Shown: positions 28,982 to 39,372 of the stretch, in pieces
How the letters are laid out: each line of letters opens with the position of its first letter
Numbering within the stretch: the stretch's first letter is position 1
DNA from: Caballeronia sp. LZ062
GTDB taxonomy: Bacteria; Pseudomonadota; Gammaproteobacteria; Burkholderiales; Burkholderiaceae
Direction: 5' to 3'
Length of the DNA stretch: 64,000 nt
NCBI RefSeq assembly: GCF_031450785.1
Contig: NZ_JARTWB010000002.1
Span: 1,302,001-1,366,000, forward strand
Notes under the pieces: model-generated
The model's input: only the letters and a program-made list of their open reading frames with translations
The model's database searches: none
What the model was told of the DNA's origin: nothing
Translations under genes and position numbers: made by a program

Positions 28982-29757
28982 GAAAGGGTGTCGGCCTTCT
29001 GCGATTGCGAAGCGAGTTGCGCGCTGGTGCGCCCGAAACGGCGCTCACGGCCGCCATACGACGCGATCGCGCGGTCGAGCGCGTCGGCGTCGAAATCGGG
29101 CCAGTAGGTATCGGTAAAGTAAAACTCGGTGTACGCGAGCTGCCACAGCAGGAAATTGCTGATGCGCTGCTCGCCGCCCGTCCGGATGAAAAGGTCGGGC
29201 TCCGGCGCGTAGGCCATGGCGAGATGCTCCGCGAACGACTCGTCGTCCACGCGGGCGGGCGCGCCCTGTTCAAGCGATTGCGCGATGAGCTTTTTCGTCG
29301 CCTGCATGATGTCCCAGCGCCCGCCGTAATTGGCCGCGATGGTCAGCGTGAGGCGCGTGTTGCGCGCGGTCTTGGTTTCGGCTCGCTGGATGAGCGCGCG
29401 GATGCGGTCGTCGAACATGGAGACGTCGCCGACCACACGCAGGCGAATGCCGTTGGCGTGCAGCTTGCCGATCTCGCGTTCGAGCGCGGTCACGAACAGG
29501 CGCATCAAAAACGATACTTCGTCCGTCGGACGACGCCAGTTTTCGGAACTGAACGCGAACAGCGTGACGAACTCGACGCCGCGCTTCGCGCAGCTTTCGA
29601 CGGTCGCGCGCACCGCATCCACGCCGCGCGTATGACCGGCGACACGCGGCAAACGCCGCTCGGTCGCCCAACGGCCGTTGCCGTCCATGATGATCGCGAC
29701 GTGGCGCGGGACAGCCGCGACATCGGGCACGCGAACGGTAGAGCTGGTATAGGTCAT
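28975..29757 (-). CDS. uppS: Undecaprenyl diphosphate synthase (cis-prenyltransferase)
   Basis: Adds isopentenyl units to farnesyl diphosphate to build the C55 lipid carrier for cell-wall and O-antigen synthesis; 260 aa. The catalytic aspartate D25 lies in [13 protein letters not shown]; other family motifs are [21 protein letters not shown] and the C-terminal [25 protein letters not shown]. It overlaps cdsA by seven bases and is separated from frr by a terminator-like hairpin, so it may begin its own transcription unit. Confidence 0.97.
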   Translation of the reverse strand: MTYTSSTVRVPDVAAVPRHVAIIMDGNGRWATERRLPRVAGHTRGVDAVRATVESCAKRGVEFVTLFAFSSENWRRPTDEVSFLMRLFVTALEREIGKLHANGIRLRVVGDVSMFDDRIRALIQRAETKTARNTRLTLTIAANYGGRWDIMQATKKLIAQSLEQGAPARVDDESFAEHLAMAYAPEPDLFIRTGGEQRISNFLLWQLAYTEFYFTDTYWPDFDADALDRAIASYGGRERRFGRTSAQLASQSQKADTLSC

Positions 29758-29785
29758 GGCCGCTGAGTCTTGTAATCGACGGGAA

Positions 29786-29826
29786 GTGAAAAGCCAGCCT
29801 CGGGTTTTTCGTTACGCGAGGCTGGC
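29786..29826 (-). terminator. Intrinsic terminator between frr and uppS
   Basis: On the minus strand GCCAGCCTCG (29826-29817) pairs perfectly with CGAGGCTGGC (29802-29793) around a 14-base loop, followed by TTTTCACTT. It lies 18 bases after the frr stop. Confidence 0.7.
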
Positions 29827-29843
29827 AGGACCGGCTTTCGGCC

Positions 29844-30404
29844 TCACACCGTCATGATTTCGGCTTCTTTCGTCTGAACGAGCTTGTCGATTTCCGCCAC
29901 GAACTTGTCGGTGAGCTTCTGAACGTCGTCGCTTGCGCGGCGCTCGTCGTCTTCCGAGATTTCCTTGTCTTTCACGAGCTTCTTCAATTGCTCGTTGGCG
30001 TCGCGACGCAGATTGCGCACCGCGATCTTCGCCGTTTCGCCTTCGCTCTTCACGACCTTCGTGAGTTCGCGGCGGCGCTCTTCGGTGAGCGCAGGCATCG
30101 GCACGCGAATCAGATCGCCTTGCGTGGCCGGATTGAGGCCGAGATCCGATTCGCGGATCGCCTTTTCGACGACGGCGACCATCTTCTTTTCCCACGGCTG
30201 CACGCCGATCGTGCGGGCGTCGACAAGCGTCATGTTCGCCACTTGCGAGATGGGCACATTGGAGCCGTAGTAATCAACCTGGATGTGATCCAGCAGACCG
30301 GTGTGCGCGCGGCCCGTGCGGATCTTGGCGAGATCGGCCTTAAATGCCTCGATCGATCGCTGCATCTTCTGATCGACGCCCTTTTTAATGTCAGCCACAC
30401 TCAT
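29844..30404 (-). CDS. frr: Ribosome recycling factor
   Basis: Splits post-termination ribosomes with EF-G; 186 aa (E. coli 185). The start is [11 protein letters not shown], set by GGAGG five bases before this ATG; a TTG four codons upstream overlaps that Shine-Dalgarno. Landmarks: [20 protein letters not shown], the hinge region around [22 protein letters not shown], the second-domain stretch [24 protein letters not shown], and the C-terminal long helix. Downstream of pyrH as in most bacteria. Confidence 0.97.
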   Translation of the reverse strand: MSVADIKKGVDQKMQRSIEAFKADLAKIRTGRAHTGLLDHIQVDYYGSNVPISQVANMTLVDARTIGVQPWEKKMVAVVEKAIRESDLGLNPATQGDLIRVPMPALTEERRRELTKVVKSEGETAKIAVRNLRRDANEQLKKLVKDKEISEDDERRASDDVQKLTDKFVAEIDKLVQTKEAEIMTV

Positions 30405-30507
30405 TTGAACCTCCAAAACCTGGGTTTACTGGCGATGCGAGCGCCCGCTTCGCCCTCTTCCGGCGCGGTTCACGCCGGGTGCGCGCGGCGCCCGATTACG
30501 CGAGAGT

Positions 30508-31221
30508 TTACACGTGGACGAGCGTCCCTTCGTCGTCGCCTTGCACGATGCGCTTAAGCGCGCCGGCCTTGGTGATCGAGAACACGCGGATCGGCAGTTT
30601 CTGGTCGCGGCACAGAGCGAAAGCCGTGGCGTCCATCACCTGCAGATTGCGGCCGATCGCTTCGTCGAAGCTGATCGTGCTGTAGCGCGTCGCGCTCGGA
30701 TCTTTCTTCGGGTCGGCGGAGTATACGCCATCGACCTTCGTCGCCTTCAACACCACTTCGGCGCCGACTTCCGAGCCGCGCAGCGCAGCAGCGGTGTCCG
30801 TCGTGAAGAACGGATTGCCCGTGCCGGCCGCGAAAATCACGACCTTGCCCTCTTCGAGCTGGCGAATGGCTCGCGGGCGAATGTACGGCTCGACCACCTG
30901 ATCCATGCGCAGCGCCGACTGCACGCGCGCCTCGATGCCTGCGTGGCGCATGGCGTCCTGCAGCGCGAGCGCGTTCATCATCGTGGCGAGCATGCCCATG
31001 TAATCGGCCGTCGCACGGTCCATGCCGGCCGCGCCGCCTGCCACGCCACGGAAGATGTTGCCGCCGCCGATCACGACGGCCAGCTGTGTTCCCATCCGCA
31101 CCACTTCAGCGACGTCCGCCACCATCCTTTCGATTGTTGCGCGATTGATGCCGAAGGCATCGTCGCCCATGAGGGCTTCGCCGGAGAGTTTGAGGAGTAC
31201 GCGTTTGTAGGCTGTGGGCAT
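30508..31221 (-). CDS. pyrH: UMP kinase
   Basis: Phosphorylates UMP to UDP, a hexameric amino-acid-kinase-fold enzyme; 237 aa. Phosphate-binding KLSGEALMG near residue 10, [10 protein letters not shown] near 57, and [18 protein letters not shown] in the C-terminal half. Start [14 protein letters not shown] is chosen by family length; the in-frame region upstream holds a promoter. It lies 103 bases ahead of frr and 250 bases after tsf. Confidence 0.97.
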   Translation of the reverse strand: MPTAYKRVLLKLSGEALMGDDAFGINRATIERMVADVAEVVRMGTQLAVVIGGGNIFRGVAGGAAGMDRATADYMGMLATMMNALALQDAMRHAGIEARVQSALRMDQVVEPYIRPRAIRQLEEGKVVIFAAGTGNPFFTTDTAAALRGSEVGAEVVLKATKVDGVYSADPKKDPSATRYSTISFDEAIGRNLQVMDATAFALCRDQKLPIRVFSITKAGALKRIVQGDDEGTLVHV

Positions 31222-31263
31222 ATGAGGTTCCGATCGCGCCGAGGAGGGTTGCAACAACGTAGA

Positions 31264-31293
31264 ACTGTAGGGGTGAAACAATATTTACCGCAA
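31264..31293 (-). promoter_or_regulatory. Candidate pyrH promoter
   Basis: TTGCGG (31293-31288), an 18-base spacer and TACAGT (31269-31264) on the minus strand, 43 bases upstream of the pyrH ATG in the 250-base tsf-pyrH gap. Confidence 0.4.
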
Positions 31294-31471
31294 GCGGCCC
31301 GGATCGGAACGACGGGCGCGGCATGCGCGGGTTAACCCGAACCTACCGCGCCCGCCACGTGATGCGAACCGGAACGCCTTGATGCTTGCGGCAGATGCGT
31401 GCTGCGATCCGCCGCGGATGTTCGCTTCGACGCGGCGCCGCGCCATTCAGCGCACGCGCCGCGGGTACGGC

Positions 31472-32353
31472 TTACGACTGCTTGGCCGCCGCGACTTGCG
31501 CCGCCACTTCTGCCGCGAAATCGTCCTGGCGCTTCTCGATGCCCTCGCCCACCACGAAGAGCGCAAACTTCTGCACCGAGGCGTTGGCTGCCTTCAGCAT
31601 CTGTTCGATCGTCTGCTTGTCGTTCTTCACGAACGGCTGGTTCAGCAGCGAGACTTCCTTCAGATACTTCTGGACGCTGCCGTCGACCATCTTCGCGACG
31701 ATCTCAGCCGGCTTGCCCGATTCAGCAGCCTTCTGCTCGGCGATGCTGCGTTCCTTCGCGATCAGATCGGCCGGCACTTCGTCCGCCGACAGCGAAACCG
31801 GCTTCATCGCGGCGATGTGCATCGCCACGTCCTTGCCGACTTGCTCGTCCGCGCCGGTGAACTCGACCAGCACGCCGATGCGCGTGCCGTGCAGATACGA
31901 CGCGAGCTTGTTCGACGTTTCGAAGCGCACGAAGCGGCGGATCGACAGGTTTTCACCGATCTTGCCGACGAGCGCGAGACGCACGGCGTCGACCGTGTTG
32001 CTTTCGTACGGCATGGCCGACAGCGCGGCCACGTCAGCCGGGTTGCTCTTCGCGACCAGCGCCGCGATGCCCTTGCCGAAGGTCATAAAGTCGTCGTTCT
32101 TCGCGACGAAGTCGGTTTCGCAGTTCAGCTCGACGAGCGCGCCCACGCCGCCTTCGACGTGCGCCACGACGATGCCTTCGGCCGTCACGCGCGATGCCGC
32201 CTTGCTCGCCTTGTTGCCGAGCTTCACGCGCAGCAGCTCTTCAGCGCGCGCCATGTCGCCGTCGGCTTCGGTCAGCGCCTTCTTGCATTCCATCATCGGC
32301 GCATCGGTCTTCGCGCGCAGTTCTGCCACCATGCTTGCGGTAATTGCCGCCAT
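31472..32353 (-). CDS. tsf: Elongation factor Ts
   Basis: Nucleotide exchange factor for EF-Tu; 293 aa (E. coli 283). N-terminal UBA-like domain with [22 protein letters not shown] and the TDFV motif in [15 protein letters not shown] that contacts EF-Tu; then the dimer and coiled-coil regions. The ATG at 32353 is chosen over one immediately upstream because AAGGAG lies 6 bases before it. Downstream of rpsB with a hairpin between them. Confidence 0.97.
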   Translation of the reverse strand: MAAITASMVAELRAKTDAPMMECKKALTEADGDMARAEELLRVKLGNKASKAASRVTAEGIVVAHVEGGVGALVELNCETDFVAKNDDFMTFGKGIAALVAKSNPADVAALSAMPYESNTVDAVRLALVGKIGENLSIRRFVRFETSNKLASYLHGTRIGVLVEFTGADEQVGKDVAMHIAAMKPVSLSADEVPADLIAKERSIAEQKAAESGKPAEIVAKMVDGSVQKYLKEVSLLNQPFVKNDKQTIEQMLKAANASVQKFALFVVGEGIEKRQDDFAAEVAAQVAAAKQS

Positions 32354-32436
32354 CATTCGCTCCTTGAGTCTGTTTGATACGTGCCGCCGGCGCGTCTGCG
32401 CCCACGGCAAAGATTGGTTCAACCATCGCGCCGACT

Positions 32437-32471
32437 AAAAAAAAGGGGCCTTTCGCAAAGCCCCCTTTTTT
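32437..32471 (-). terminator. Intrinsic terminator/attenuator between rpsB and tsf
   Basis: Minus strand: GGGGGCTTT and AAAGGCCCC form a stem with one mismatch around a GCG loop, followed by eight consecutive T. It sits 19 bases after the rpsB stop and would reduce tsf expression relative to rpsB, as known for the E. coli rpsB-tsf operon. Confidence 0.8.
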
Positions 32472-32489
32472 GCCGGCCACAGGGCTCGA

Positions 32490-33242
32490 TTACGCCTCTG
32501 CGTTGACCTCGACGAACTCGTCGCCTTCGCCGTTGCGCACGGCCTGAACGACGTCGTTCACGGCGTTCGCGCGGCCTTCGAGTATCGCGTCCGCAACGCC
32601 TTCGGCGTACAGGGCGACGGCCTTCGACGCGTCGTCGTTACCCGGGATCACGTAGTCGATGCCTTCCGGCGAGTGGTTCGTGTCGACCACGGCGATGACC
32701 GGAATGCCGAGCTTCTTCGCTTCGGTGACGGCGATCTTGTGGTAGCCGACGTCGATCACGAAGATCGCGTCCGGAATGCCGCCCATGTCCTTCACGCCGC
32801 CGATCGACTTTTGCAGCTTGGCGATTTCGCGTTCGAACAGAAGGGCTTCCTTCTTGCTCATGCGCTCGGTTTCACCCGACTCGACCGCTGCTTCCATGTC
32901 CTTCAGGCGCTTGATGGACACTTTCAGCGTCTTGAAGTTCGTCAGCATGCCGCCGAGCCAGCGGGCGTTGACGAACGGCATGCCTGCGCGCTGCGCTTCC
33001 TGCGCAATGGTGTCGCGCGACTGACGCTTCGTGCCGACGAAAAGAATCGTGCCGCGATTCGCTGCCAACTGGCGCACGTACTTCAGCGCGTCGTTGTAGA
33101 GCGGCAGCGTCTTTTCGAGGTTGATGATGTGAATCTTGTTGCGATGACCGAAGATGTACGGGGCCATCTTGGGGTTCCAGAAGCGCGTTTGGTGACCGAA
33201 GTGGACACCGGCTTCCAGCATTTGACGCATCGTGACTGCCAT
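32490..33242 (-). CDS. rpsB: 30S ribosomal protein S2
   Basis: Ribosomal small-subunit protein, 250 aa. Family start [30 protein letters not shown], the coiled-coil region [31 protein letters not shown], and the C-terminal signature [49 protein letters not shown]. First gene of the rpsB-tsf unit with its own strong promoter and a structured leader of about 180 bases. Confidence 0.98.
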   Translation of the reverse strand: MAVTMRQMLEAGVHFGHQTRFWNPKMAPYIFGHRNKIHIINLEKTLPLYNDALKYVRQLAANRGTILFVGTKRQSRDTIAQEAQRAGMPFVNARWLGGMLTNFKTLKVSIKRLKDMEAAVESGETERMSKKEALLFEREIAKLQKSIGGVKDMGGIPDAIFVIDVGYHKIAVTEAKKLGIPVIAVVDTNHSPEGIDYVIPGNDDASKAVALYAEGVADAILEGRANAVNDVVQAVRNGEGDEFVEVNAEA

Positions 33243-33323
33243 GAAATTCTCCGCGAGGGTTAGGTCTTAAGCCGGCTGCCGCATCCTGCGCCCGGTTTCA
33301 GCGACATCTCTCGCTGCCCGGAC

Positions 33324-33424
33324 GCCGGACACCCTGGGTGCGCCGGCTTGAGTTTCGAAATAGCGCTGCCTTGTGAACCGCGAACGCTTCTAAGTCCAGC
33401 CACACCGAGTGGACTAAGACTTAG
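33324..33424 (-). promoter_or_regulatory. Structured rpsB 5' leader (two hairpins)
   Basis: On the minus strand the transcript is predicted to start near 33424. The first hairpin (33424-33390) has CTAAGTC with GACTTAG at its base and an inner AGTCCA with TGGACT. The second (33347-33324) pairs GCCGG with CCGGC and CACCC with GGGTG around a very short loop. S2 autoregulates through its leader in E. coli, so a similar role is plausible but untested here. Confidence 0.45.
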
Positions 33425-33430
33425 CCCATG

Positions 33431-33460
33431 AGTATAGCATGTGACGATTACACGGCTCAA
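33431..33460 (-). promoter_or_regulatory. rpsB promoter (extended -10)
   Basis: TTGAGC (33460-33455), an 18-base spacer ending in TGC, and TATACT (33436-33431), giving an extended -10. Located about 190 bases before the rpsB ATG. Confidence 0.65.
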
Positions 33461-33612
33461 GCTGCACGATGGCCGCAAAACCAGCGCCGAAACCGGCGCA
33501 AGCGCCGGGCGCGCAGCAGAATCGCGCTGCGGCGCCTTTCCTAAGGTGCGATAATGCCCGCTTTCGCGGCTCACGCCCGCCTTCCCGCCACACCGCGCAT
33601 TCAGAGCCAGTC

Positions 33613-34422
33613 ATGTCCATTACGCTGAAAAACGATCACGATATCGCGCAGATGCGCGTCGCCTGCCGGCTCGCCAGCGAAGTGCTCGATTTCATCACGC
33701 CGCATATCGTTCCCGGCGTGACCACCGAAGAACTCGACCGCCTTTGCCACGAATACATGGTGAAGGAACAGGGCACGGTGCCCGCACCGCTCAATTACCA
33801 GCCGCCCGGCTATCCGCCGTACCCGAAGGCCACTTGCATCTCGGTCAACGACGTCATTTGCCACGGCATTCCCGGCGAGAAGGTGCTGAAAAGCGGCGAC
33901 GCGCTGAACATCGACATCACGGTGATCAAGGACGGCTATTTCGGCGACACGAGCCGCATGTTCATCGTCGGCGAGGGTTCGATTCTCGCCAAGCGCCTGG
34001 TGCAGACGACGTTCGACTGCATGTGGCTCGGCATCGATCAAGTGCGCCCGGGCGCGCATCTGGGCGACATCGGCCACGCTATTCAGAAGCACGCCGAGGC
34101 GCAAGGCTACAGCGTCGTGCGCGAGTACTGCGGCCACGGCATCGGCAAGGTGTTCCACGAAGAGCCGCAGGTGCTGCACTACGGGCGGCCGGGCACGGGC
34201 ATCGAGTTGCAACCGGGCATGATCTTCACCGTCGAGCCGATGATCAATGCCGGCCGGCGCGACATCCGCACGATGCCCGACCAGTGGACCGTCAAGACGC
34301 GCGACCGCAGTCTGTCCGCACAATGGGAGCACACGGTGCTCGTGACGCCGACCGGCTACGAAGTGCTGACCGTGTCCGCCGGCACGCAAGCGCCCTCGCA
34401 ACTGATCGCGGCGACCGCGTAA
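33613..34422 (+). CDS. map: Type I methionine aminopeptidase
   Basis: Removes the initiator methionine; 269 aa (E. coli 264). The five metal ligands are in place: D101 and D112 (NIDITVIKDGYFGDTS), H175 (GHGIGKVFHEEP), E208 (FTVEPMIN) and E239 (QWEHTVLV). The ATG at 33613 (MSITLKNDHDI) fits the family; the open frame upstream is proline/arginine-rich and belongs to the intergenic region. Divergent from rpsB, as in most proteobacteria, and upstream of glnD (88-base gap). Confidence 0.97.
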   Translation: MSITLKNDHDIAQMRVACRLASEVLDFITPHIVPGVTTEELDRLCHEYMVKEQGTVPAPLNYQPPGYPPYPKATCISVNDVICHGIPGEKVLKSGDALNIDITVIKDGYFGDTSRMFIVGEGSILAKRLVQTTFDCMWLGIDQVRPGAHLGDIGHAIQKHAEAQGYSVVREYCGHGIGKVFHEEPQVLHYGRPGTGIELQPGMIFTVEPMINAGRRDIRTMPDQWTVKTRDRSLSAQWEHTVLVTPTGYEVLTVSAGTQAPSQLIAATA

Positions 34423-34510
34423 GAAACGTTCGACACGCTGCGCGCGCCGCGCGCAGCCGCCTTCCTGATCCGTCTTCCGCCGTTCCCGCCAACTCACGCC
34501 GACCCGTCCC

Positions 34511-37096
34511 ATGAGCGTCACTGCCGCCGTCGCCTCGCCTTGCGAAACGCTGCGCGCCGCCTACAAGGCAGCGAAAGCCGCACTCATCGAACGCTTCGAG
34601 ACGGCGTCGAACGTCGAATCGCTGATGCAAGCGCTGGCCCGCATCACCGACGACGCCCTGAAAGGCGCCTGGTCCGCGTCCGGCATGCCCGCGAGCGCGA
34701 CGCTCGTCGCGGTCGGCGGTTACGGGCGCGGCGAGCTTGCGCCCTATTCCGACGTCGATATTCTCGTCTTGCTGCCGGACGCCGTGGCGCAGGCTGAAGA
34801 GGCCGACGTCAACGAACGCGTCGAGCGTTTCATCGGCATGGCGTGGGATCTGGGGCTCGATATCGGCAGCAGCGTGCGCTCGGTCGATCAATGCATCGCG
34901 GAAGCGAGCAACGACGTCACGGTGCTGACATCGCTGCTGGAAGCGCGGCGCATCGGCGGCGACGCGGCGCTCTTCGCCCGCTTCACGGAACGCTATCGCG
35001 AGACGCTCGACCCGCGTTCCTTCTTTCAGGCGAAAGTGCTGGAAATGCGCCAGCGTCACGCCAAATTCCAGGACACGCCGTACAGCCTCGAGCCGAACAT
35101 CAAGGAAAGCCCGGGCGGCTTGCGCGACCTGCAACTGATTCTGTGGATCACGCGGGCGGCGGGATTCGGCTCGAGCTGGCGCGAACTGGACGCGCGCGAA
35201 CTGATCACTGAGCGGGAAGCGCGCGAACTGCGCCGCAACGAAGGTTTCCTGAAGACGCTGCGCGCCCGCCTGCATGTGATCGCCAAGCGCCGGCAGGACA
35301 TCCTCGTTTTCGACTTGCAGACGCCGCTCGCCGAGAGCTTCGGCTTCAAGGCGACCGCCGCCAAGCGCGCGAGCGAGCAGCTGATGCGGCGCTATTACTG
35401 GGCGGCCAAGGCCGTCACGCAACTCGCGACCATTCTGATTCAGAACGTTGAAGCGCAGCTGTTTCCGTCGACGTCGGGCATCACGCGCGTGCTGTCGGAG
35501 CGGTTCGTCGAGAAGCAAGGCATGCTGGAAATCGCCAGCGACGACGTGTTCGAGCGGGAACCGCACGCCATCCTCGAAGCGTTCCTGCTGTATGAGCAGA
35601 CGCGCGGCGTCAAGGGACTCTCCGCGCGGACTCTGCGGGCGATCTACAACGCCCGCGAAATCATGGACCGCAACTGGCGGCGCGACCCGGAGAACCGTCG
35701 TCTTTTCATGGAGATCCTGAAGCAGCCCGAAGGCATCACGCATGCGCTGCGACTGATGAACCAGACGAGCGTGCTCGGGCGCTATCTGCTGAATTTCCGG
35801 CGCATCGTCGGGCAGATGCAGCACGACCTCTACCACGTCTATACGGTCGATCAGCACATCCTGATGGTGCTGCGCAATCTGCGCCGCTTCGCGATTGCCG
35901 AGCACGCGCACGAGTATCCGTTCTGCAGCCAGCTGATGGGCAACTTCGAGCGGCCGTGGGTGCTCTACGTGGCGGCGCTCTTCCACGATATCGCGAAGGG
36001 ACGCGGCGGTGATCATTCGACGCTCGGCATGGCCGACGCCCGCCGCTTCTGCCGCGAACACGAGATCGGCGCCGACGACACGGAACTCGTCGTGTGGCTG
36101 GTGCAGCAGCATCTGACCATGAGCCACGTCGCGCAGAAGCAGGACACGAGCGATCCCGAAGTCATCAAGCAGTTCGCGTCGGTCGTGAAAACGGAGCGGC
36201 GCCTGACGGCGCTCTATCTGCTGACCGTGGCGGACATTCGCGGCACGAGCCCGAAGGTCTGGAACAACTGGAAAGGCAAGCTGCTGGAAGACCTGTTCCG
36301 CGCGACGCTCGCCGTGCTCGGCGGCGCGCGCCCCGACACGAACTCCGAGCTCAAGTCCCGGCGCGAGGCCGCGCTCGCGCTGCTGCGCCTCGAAACCGTG
36401 CCGGAAGGCGCGGAAAAGCGCCTGTGGGATCAGCTCGACGTCGGCTATTTCCTGCGTCACGATCCGGCGGATATCGCGTGGCAGACGCGCGTGCTGTGCC
36501 GGCATGTGGAAAGCGAGTCGCCCATCGTGCGCGCGCGGCCCTCGCCGATCGGCGCGGCGTTGCAGGTGCTCGTCTATCTGCGCGACCGGCCGGACCTCTT
36601 CGCGGGCATTTGCGCGTATTTCGACAAGAACGGCTTGTCCGTGCTCGATGCACGCATCACCACCACGCGCCACGGCTACGCGCTAGACAACTTCCTCGTG
36701 GCGCATCCGGATCACGACGGGAGTTATCGTGATATCGCCAATCTCGTCGAGCAACAATTGAGCGCGCGCCTGACGGACGAAAGCATTCTGCCGGAGCCCT
36801 CGAAGGGCCGCGTTTCGCGGCTCGTGCGCACTTTTCCGGTCACGCCGCGCGTGGATTTGCGCCCCGACGAGCGTGGCCAGTATTACATCCTGTCCGTGTC
36901 GGCGAACGATCGGCAGGGCCTTCTTTATTCGATCGCGCGCGTGCTGGCGCAACACCGGATCGGCGTGCAGGCGGCCCGAATCAACACGCTCGGTGAACGC
37001 GTCGAAGACGTGTTCCTGCTCGATGGCAAGAGCCTGTCGTCGAACCGCACGCAGATCCAGGTCGAAACCGAACTGCTGCGCGCGATCGCAGCCTGA
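34511..37096 (+). CDS. glnD: Bifunctional PII uridylyltransferase/uridylyl-removing enzyme
   Basis: Primary nitrogen sensor that uridylylates PII at low glutamine and reverses this at high glutamine; 861 aa. The nucleotidyltransferase motif [20 protein letters not shown] is at about 69-88; the HD hydrolase domain contains [17 protein letters not shown] near 490; two ACT domains follow at the C terminus ([43 protein letters not shown]) for glutamine sensing. The next gene starts six bases after its stop. Confidence 0.97.
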   Translation: MSVTAAVASPCETLRAAYKAAKAALIERFETASNVESLMQALARITDDALKGAWSASGMPASATLVAVGGYGRGELAPYSDVDILVLLPDAVAQAEEADVNERVERFIGMAWDLGLDIGSSVRSVDQCIAEASNDVTVLTSLLEARRIGGDAALFARFTERYRETLDPRSFFQAKVLEMRQRHAKFQDTPYSLEPNIKESPGGLRDLQLILWITRAAGFGSSWRELDARELITEREARELRRNEGFLKTLRARLHVIAKRRQDILVFDLQTPLAESFGFKATAAKRASEQLMRRYYWAAKAVTQLATILIQNVEAQLFPSTSGITRVLSERFVEKQGMLEIASDDVFEREPHAILEAFLLYEQTRGVKGLSARTLRAIYNAREIMDRNWRRDPENRRLFMEILKQPEGITHALRLMNQTSVLGRYLLNFRRIVGQMQHDLYHVYTVDQHILMVLRNLRRFAIAEHAHEYPFCSQLMGNFERPWVLYVAALFHDIAKGRGGDHSTLGMADARRFCREHEIGADDTELVVWLVQQHLTMSHVAQKQDTSDPEVIKQFASVVKTERRLTALYLLTVADIRGTSPKVWNNWKGKLLEDLFRATLAVLGGARPDTNSELKSRREAALALLRLETVPEGAEKRLWDQLDVGYFLRHDPADIAWQTRVLCRHVESESPIVRARPSPIGAALQVLVYLRDRPDLFAGICAYFDKNGLSVLDARITTTRHGYALDNFLVAHPDHDGSYRDIANLVEQQLSARLTDESILPEPSKGRVSRLVRTFPVTPRVDLRPDERGQYYILSVSANDRQGLLYSIARVLAQHRIGVQAARINTLGERVEDVFLLDGKSLSSNRTQIQVETELLRAIAA

Positions 37097-37102
37097 GACT
37101 TT

Positions 37103-39295
37103 ATGCGCGTCAAACTGACAGCCAAACATCCGCGTCCCACGTCGGGGACGCGATCGCCGGTTCGCTCCGGAACTATCACCGGGCGCAAGCCTGCGCGCGA
37201 AACGGCGCCTGACAAGGCGCTGGTCAAGCGCGGAAAGCCTGCGGAGGCGCGGGCGGCTTCGACCGGACGCGGCGACGCACCGGGAGAGCGGCGTGCGCTT
37301 AAACCGCGCGGCGATGATTCGCGTGCTGCGTTCGGGGAACGTCGGGCAGCGGAAGGACGCGGTGAGCGCGATCCGCGCGGCGACCTACGGCGTGCGTTCA
37401 AACCGCGTGTTGATGATTCGCGCCCTGCCTTCGGGGAGCGCGGTCCGCGTCGTGCCGTTGAAGGACGCGGTGAGCGCGGTTCGCGTAGTGACGGGCGGCG
37501 TGCGTTCAAACCGCGTGGTGATGATTCGCGCCCTGCCTTCGGGGAGCGCGGTCCTCGTCGTGCGGCCGAGGGACGCGGTGAGCGCGATTCGCGTAGTGAC
37601 GAGCGGCGTGCGTTCACACCGCGTGGTGATGATCCGCGCGATTCGTTCGGAGAGCGTGGGCCGCGTCGTGCGGCCGAAGGACGCGGTGAGCGCGATTCGC
37701 GCGGCGGCGAGCGGCGTGCGTTCACACCGCGTGGTGATGATTCGCGCCCTGCGTTCGGGGAGCGTCGAGCGACTGAAGGACGCGGTGAGCGCGATTCGCG
37801 CAGTGACGAGCGGCGCGCGTTCAAACCGCGTGGCGACGACTCGCGCTCTTCGTTGGGCGATCGCGGTCCGCGTCGGTCGTCCGAAGGACGCGGCGACCGC
37901 GACTCGCGTAGTAACGAACGGCGGCCCTTCAACCCGCGCCACGACGACGCACGCCCGGCGTTCGGCGAACGCGGTCCGCGTCGCGCAACCGAAGGACGCG
38001 GCGAGCGCGATTCGCGTACTGACGAGCGGCGCGCGTTCAAACCGCGGCACGACGACTCGCGCCCGGCGTCCGGCGAACGCGGCCCGCGTCGGTCGACGGA
38101 AGGACGCGGCGAGCGCGATGCTCGCGGCAACGAGCGGCGTACGTTCGAACCACGCGGCGATGCATCGCGCTCTCCGTTCGCCGATGGCGGTCCGCGTCGC
38201 GCAACCGAAGGACGCGGCCAGCGCGAGTCGCGTGGCGACGACCGCCGTCCGATGAATCCACGCGGCGACGACTCGCGCCCTGCGTTCGCCGAACGCGGTC
38301 CGCGCCGGTCCACCGGAGCACGCGGCGAGCGCACCTCTCGTGGCGACGACCGCCGTCCGGTCCGATCAGGCAGCGATGCGCCGCGCATCGCGTCGAATGA
38401 CCGCGCGCTACGCAAGCCACTCGACGACCGCTCCGCTCAGGGCAAGGCCCGCAAGCCCGAGCACGCCGCGGATCGTGCAGAACGCGACCGCGCCTCAGCG
38501 AGCACCGACACGCCCAGAAAGCCGCACGCCCACGCCGACAACCTCGTGCGCCTATCCAAGGTCATGTCCGAACTCGGCCTGTGCTCACGCCGTGAAGCCG
38601 ACGAGTGGATCGAAAAGGGCTGGGTGCTCGTCGATGGCGAAGTGATCGACACGCTCGGGTCCCGCATCCGCCCGGACCAGAACATCGAGATCCTGCCCGC
38701 CGCGCGCTCGGCACAGTCGCAGCTCGTCACGATCCTGCTGCACAAGCCGGTAGGCTACGTGTCGGGGCAGGCAGAAGACGGGTACGAACCCGCCGTCACG
38801 CTGATCAACCCGGCGAATCACTGGGACGAAGACCGCTCCGGAATCCGCTTCTCGCCGGGCCACCTGCGCACGCTCGCGCCCGCGGGCCGTCTCGATATCG
38901 ATTCCACGGGCCTGCTCGTCTTGACGCAGGACGGCCGCATCGCGAAGCAACTCATCGGCGGGCATTCCGAAGTGGACAAGGAGTACCTTGTGCGCGTGCG
39001 CTACGGCGAGCATACCGTCGATGTCGATCAGCACTTGCCCGAAGAGAAGCTCGCGCTTCTGCGTCACGGTCTGGAGCTCGACGGCGTGCCGCTCAAGACC
39101 GCCCAGGTGAGCTGGCAGAACGGCGAGCAGCTTCGCTTCGTGCTGCGCGAAGGCAAGAAGCGCCAGATCCGCCGCATGTGTGAACTCGTCGGCCTCGAAG
39201 TCGTCGGGCTGAAGCGTATTCGCATGGGACGCGTCACGCTCGGCGCCCTACCGCCCGGACAATGGCGCTATCTGGCTCCTGACGAGACCTTCTGA
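37103..39295 (+). CDS. rluB: 23S rRNA pseudouridine synthase (RluB/RsuA family) with a long N-terminal repeat extension
   Basis: RsuA-family pseudouridine synthase, 730 aa against 291 in E. coli RluB. The C-terminal 250 residues are a complete enzyme: S4 RNA-binding domain from about 482 ([21 protein letters not shown]), catalytic D598 in [24 protein letters not shown], and the closing motif [17 protein letters not shown]. The first 480 residues are a low-complexity, highly charged extension (R, G, D, E, S, P) containing ten tandem 36-residue units. It starts six bases after glnD and ends before a strong terminator. The RluB assignment (U2605) is the best guess; RluE/RluF relatives are less likely given the S4 domain and C-terminal sequence. 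Confidence 0.9.
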   Translation: MRVKLTAKHPRPTSGTRSPVRSGTITGRKPARETAPDKALVKRGKPAEARAASTGRGDAPGERRALKPRGDDSRAAFGERRAAEGRGERDPRGDLRRAFKPRVDDSRPAFGERGPRRAVEGRGERGSRSDGRRAFKPRGDDSRPAFGERGPRRAAEGRGERDSRSDERRAFTPRGDDPRDSFGERGPRRAAEGRGERDSRGGERRAFTPRGDDSRPAFGERRATEGRGERDSRSDERRAFKPRGDDSRSSLGDRGPRRSSEGRGDRDSRSNERRPFNPRHDDARPAFGERGPRRATEGRGERDSRTDERRAFKPRHDDSRPASGERGPRRSTEGRGERDARGNERRTFEPRGDASRSPFADGGPRRATEGRGQRESRGDDRRPMNPRGDDSRPAFAERGPRRSTGARGERTSRGDDRRPVRSGSDAPRIASNDRALRKPLDDRSAQGKARKPEHAADRAERDRASASTDTPRKPHAHADNLVRLSKVMSELGLCSRREADEWIEKGWVLVDGEVIDTLGSRIRPDQNIEILPAARSAQSQLVTILLHKPVGYVSGQAEDGYEPAVTLINPANHWDEDRSGIRFSPGHLRTLAPAGRLDIDSTGLLVLTQDGRIAKQLIGGHSEVDKEYLVRVRYGEHTVDVDQHLPEEKLALLRHGLELDGVPLKTAQVSWQNGEQLRFVLREGKKRQIRRMCELVGLEVVGLKRIRMGRVTLGALPPGQWRYLAPDETF
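37289..38350 (+). repeat. Ten tandem 108-bp (two of 99-bp) in-frame repeats in rluB
   Basis: Residues 63-416 of the RluB-type protein are ten units of 36 residues (units 1 and 5 are 33, lacking G-P-R). Each starts [18 protein letters not shown], continues [15 protein letters not shown] and ends in S/G-D-E. Units 2 to 5 are nearly identical at DNA level, later ones more diverged, which suggests amplification by recent duplication at the 5' side. Because the repeat lacks stops in most frames, long spurious ORFs occur on both strands. Confidence 0.92.
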
Positions 39296-39336
39296 TTCGG
39301 CAGCATCGTCGCGGAAACGCGACATTCGAAGCAAAG

Positions 39337-39372
39337 AACGGCGCGATCGCTCATGCGATCGCGCCGTTTTAT
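39337..39372 (+). terminator. Intrinsic terminator after rluB
   Basis: A 14-bp perfect stem beginning AACGGCGCGATCGC, TCAT loop, followed by TTTTATTTT, 41 bases after the rluB stop. Confidence 0.88.

Larger units (their letters stand above)
33243..33612. other. rpsB leader and rpsB/map divergent intergenic region
   Basis: No gene is seen in this 370-base stretch. It holds the rpsB promoter (33431-33460), two stable hairpins in the rpsB leader (33390-33424 and 33324-33347), and on the map side only a weak GATAAT (near 33550) without a matching -35. Confidence 0.7.

Noticed and set aside
17330-33242. The long minus-strand gene run considered as a single operon
   Set aside because: At least two terminator-like hairpins (rpsB-tsf and frr-uppS), a candidate promoter before pyrH and gaps of 103 to 250 bases argue for several overlapping transcription units.
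34292-36673. Open frame of about 793 codons on the minus strand opposite glnD
   Set aside because: Arginine/glutamate/alanine-rich antisense noise; glnD motifs on the plus strand are complete.
37289-38350. Tandem repeats considered as a CRISPR array
   Set aside because: Units are contiguous, in frame, 99 or 108 bases long and have no unique spacers; they encode protein repeats.
36925-38415. Long open frames on the minus strand (about 496 codons) and in another plus frame across the rluB repeat
   Set aside because: They are produced by the repeat itself, which lacks stop codons in several frames. The RluB frame continues into an intact S4 and catalytic domain; the others are low-complexity S/R/P-rich strings with no domain.
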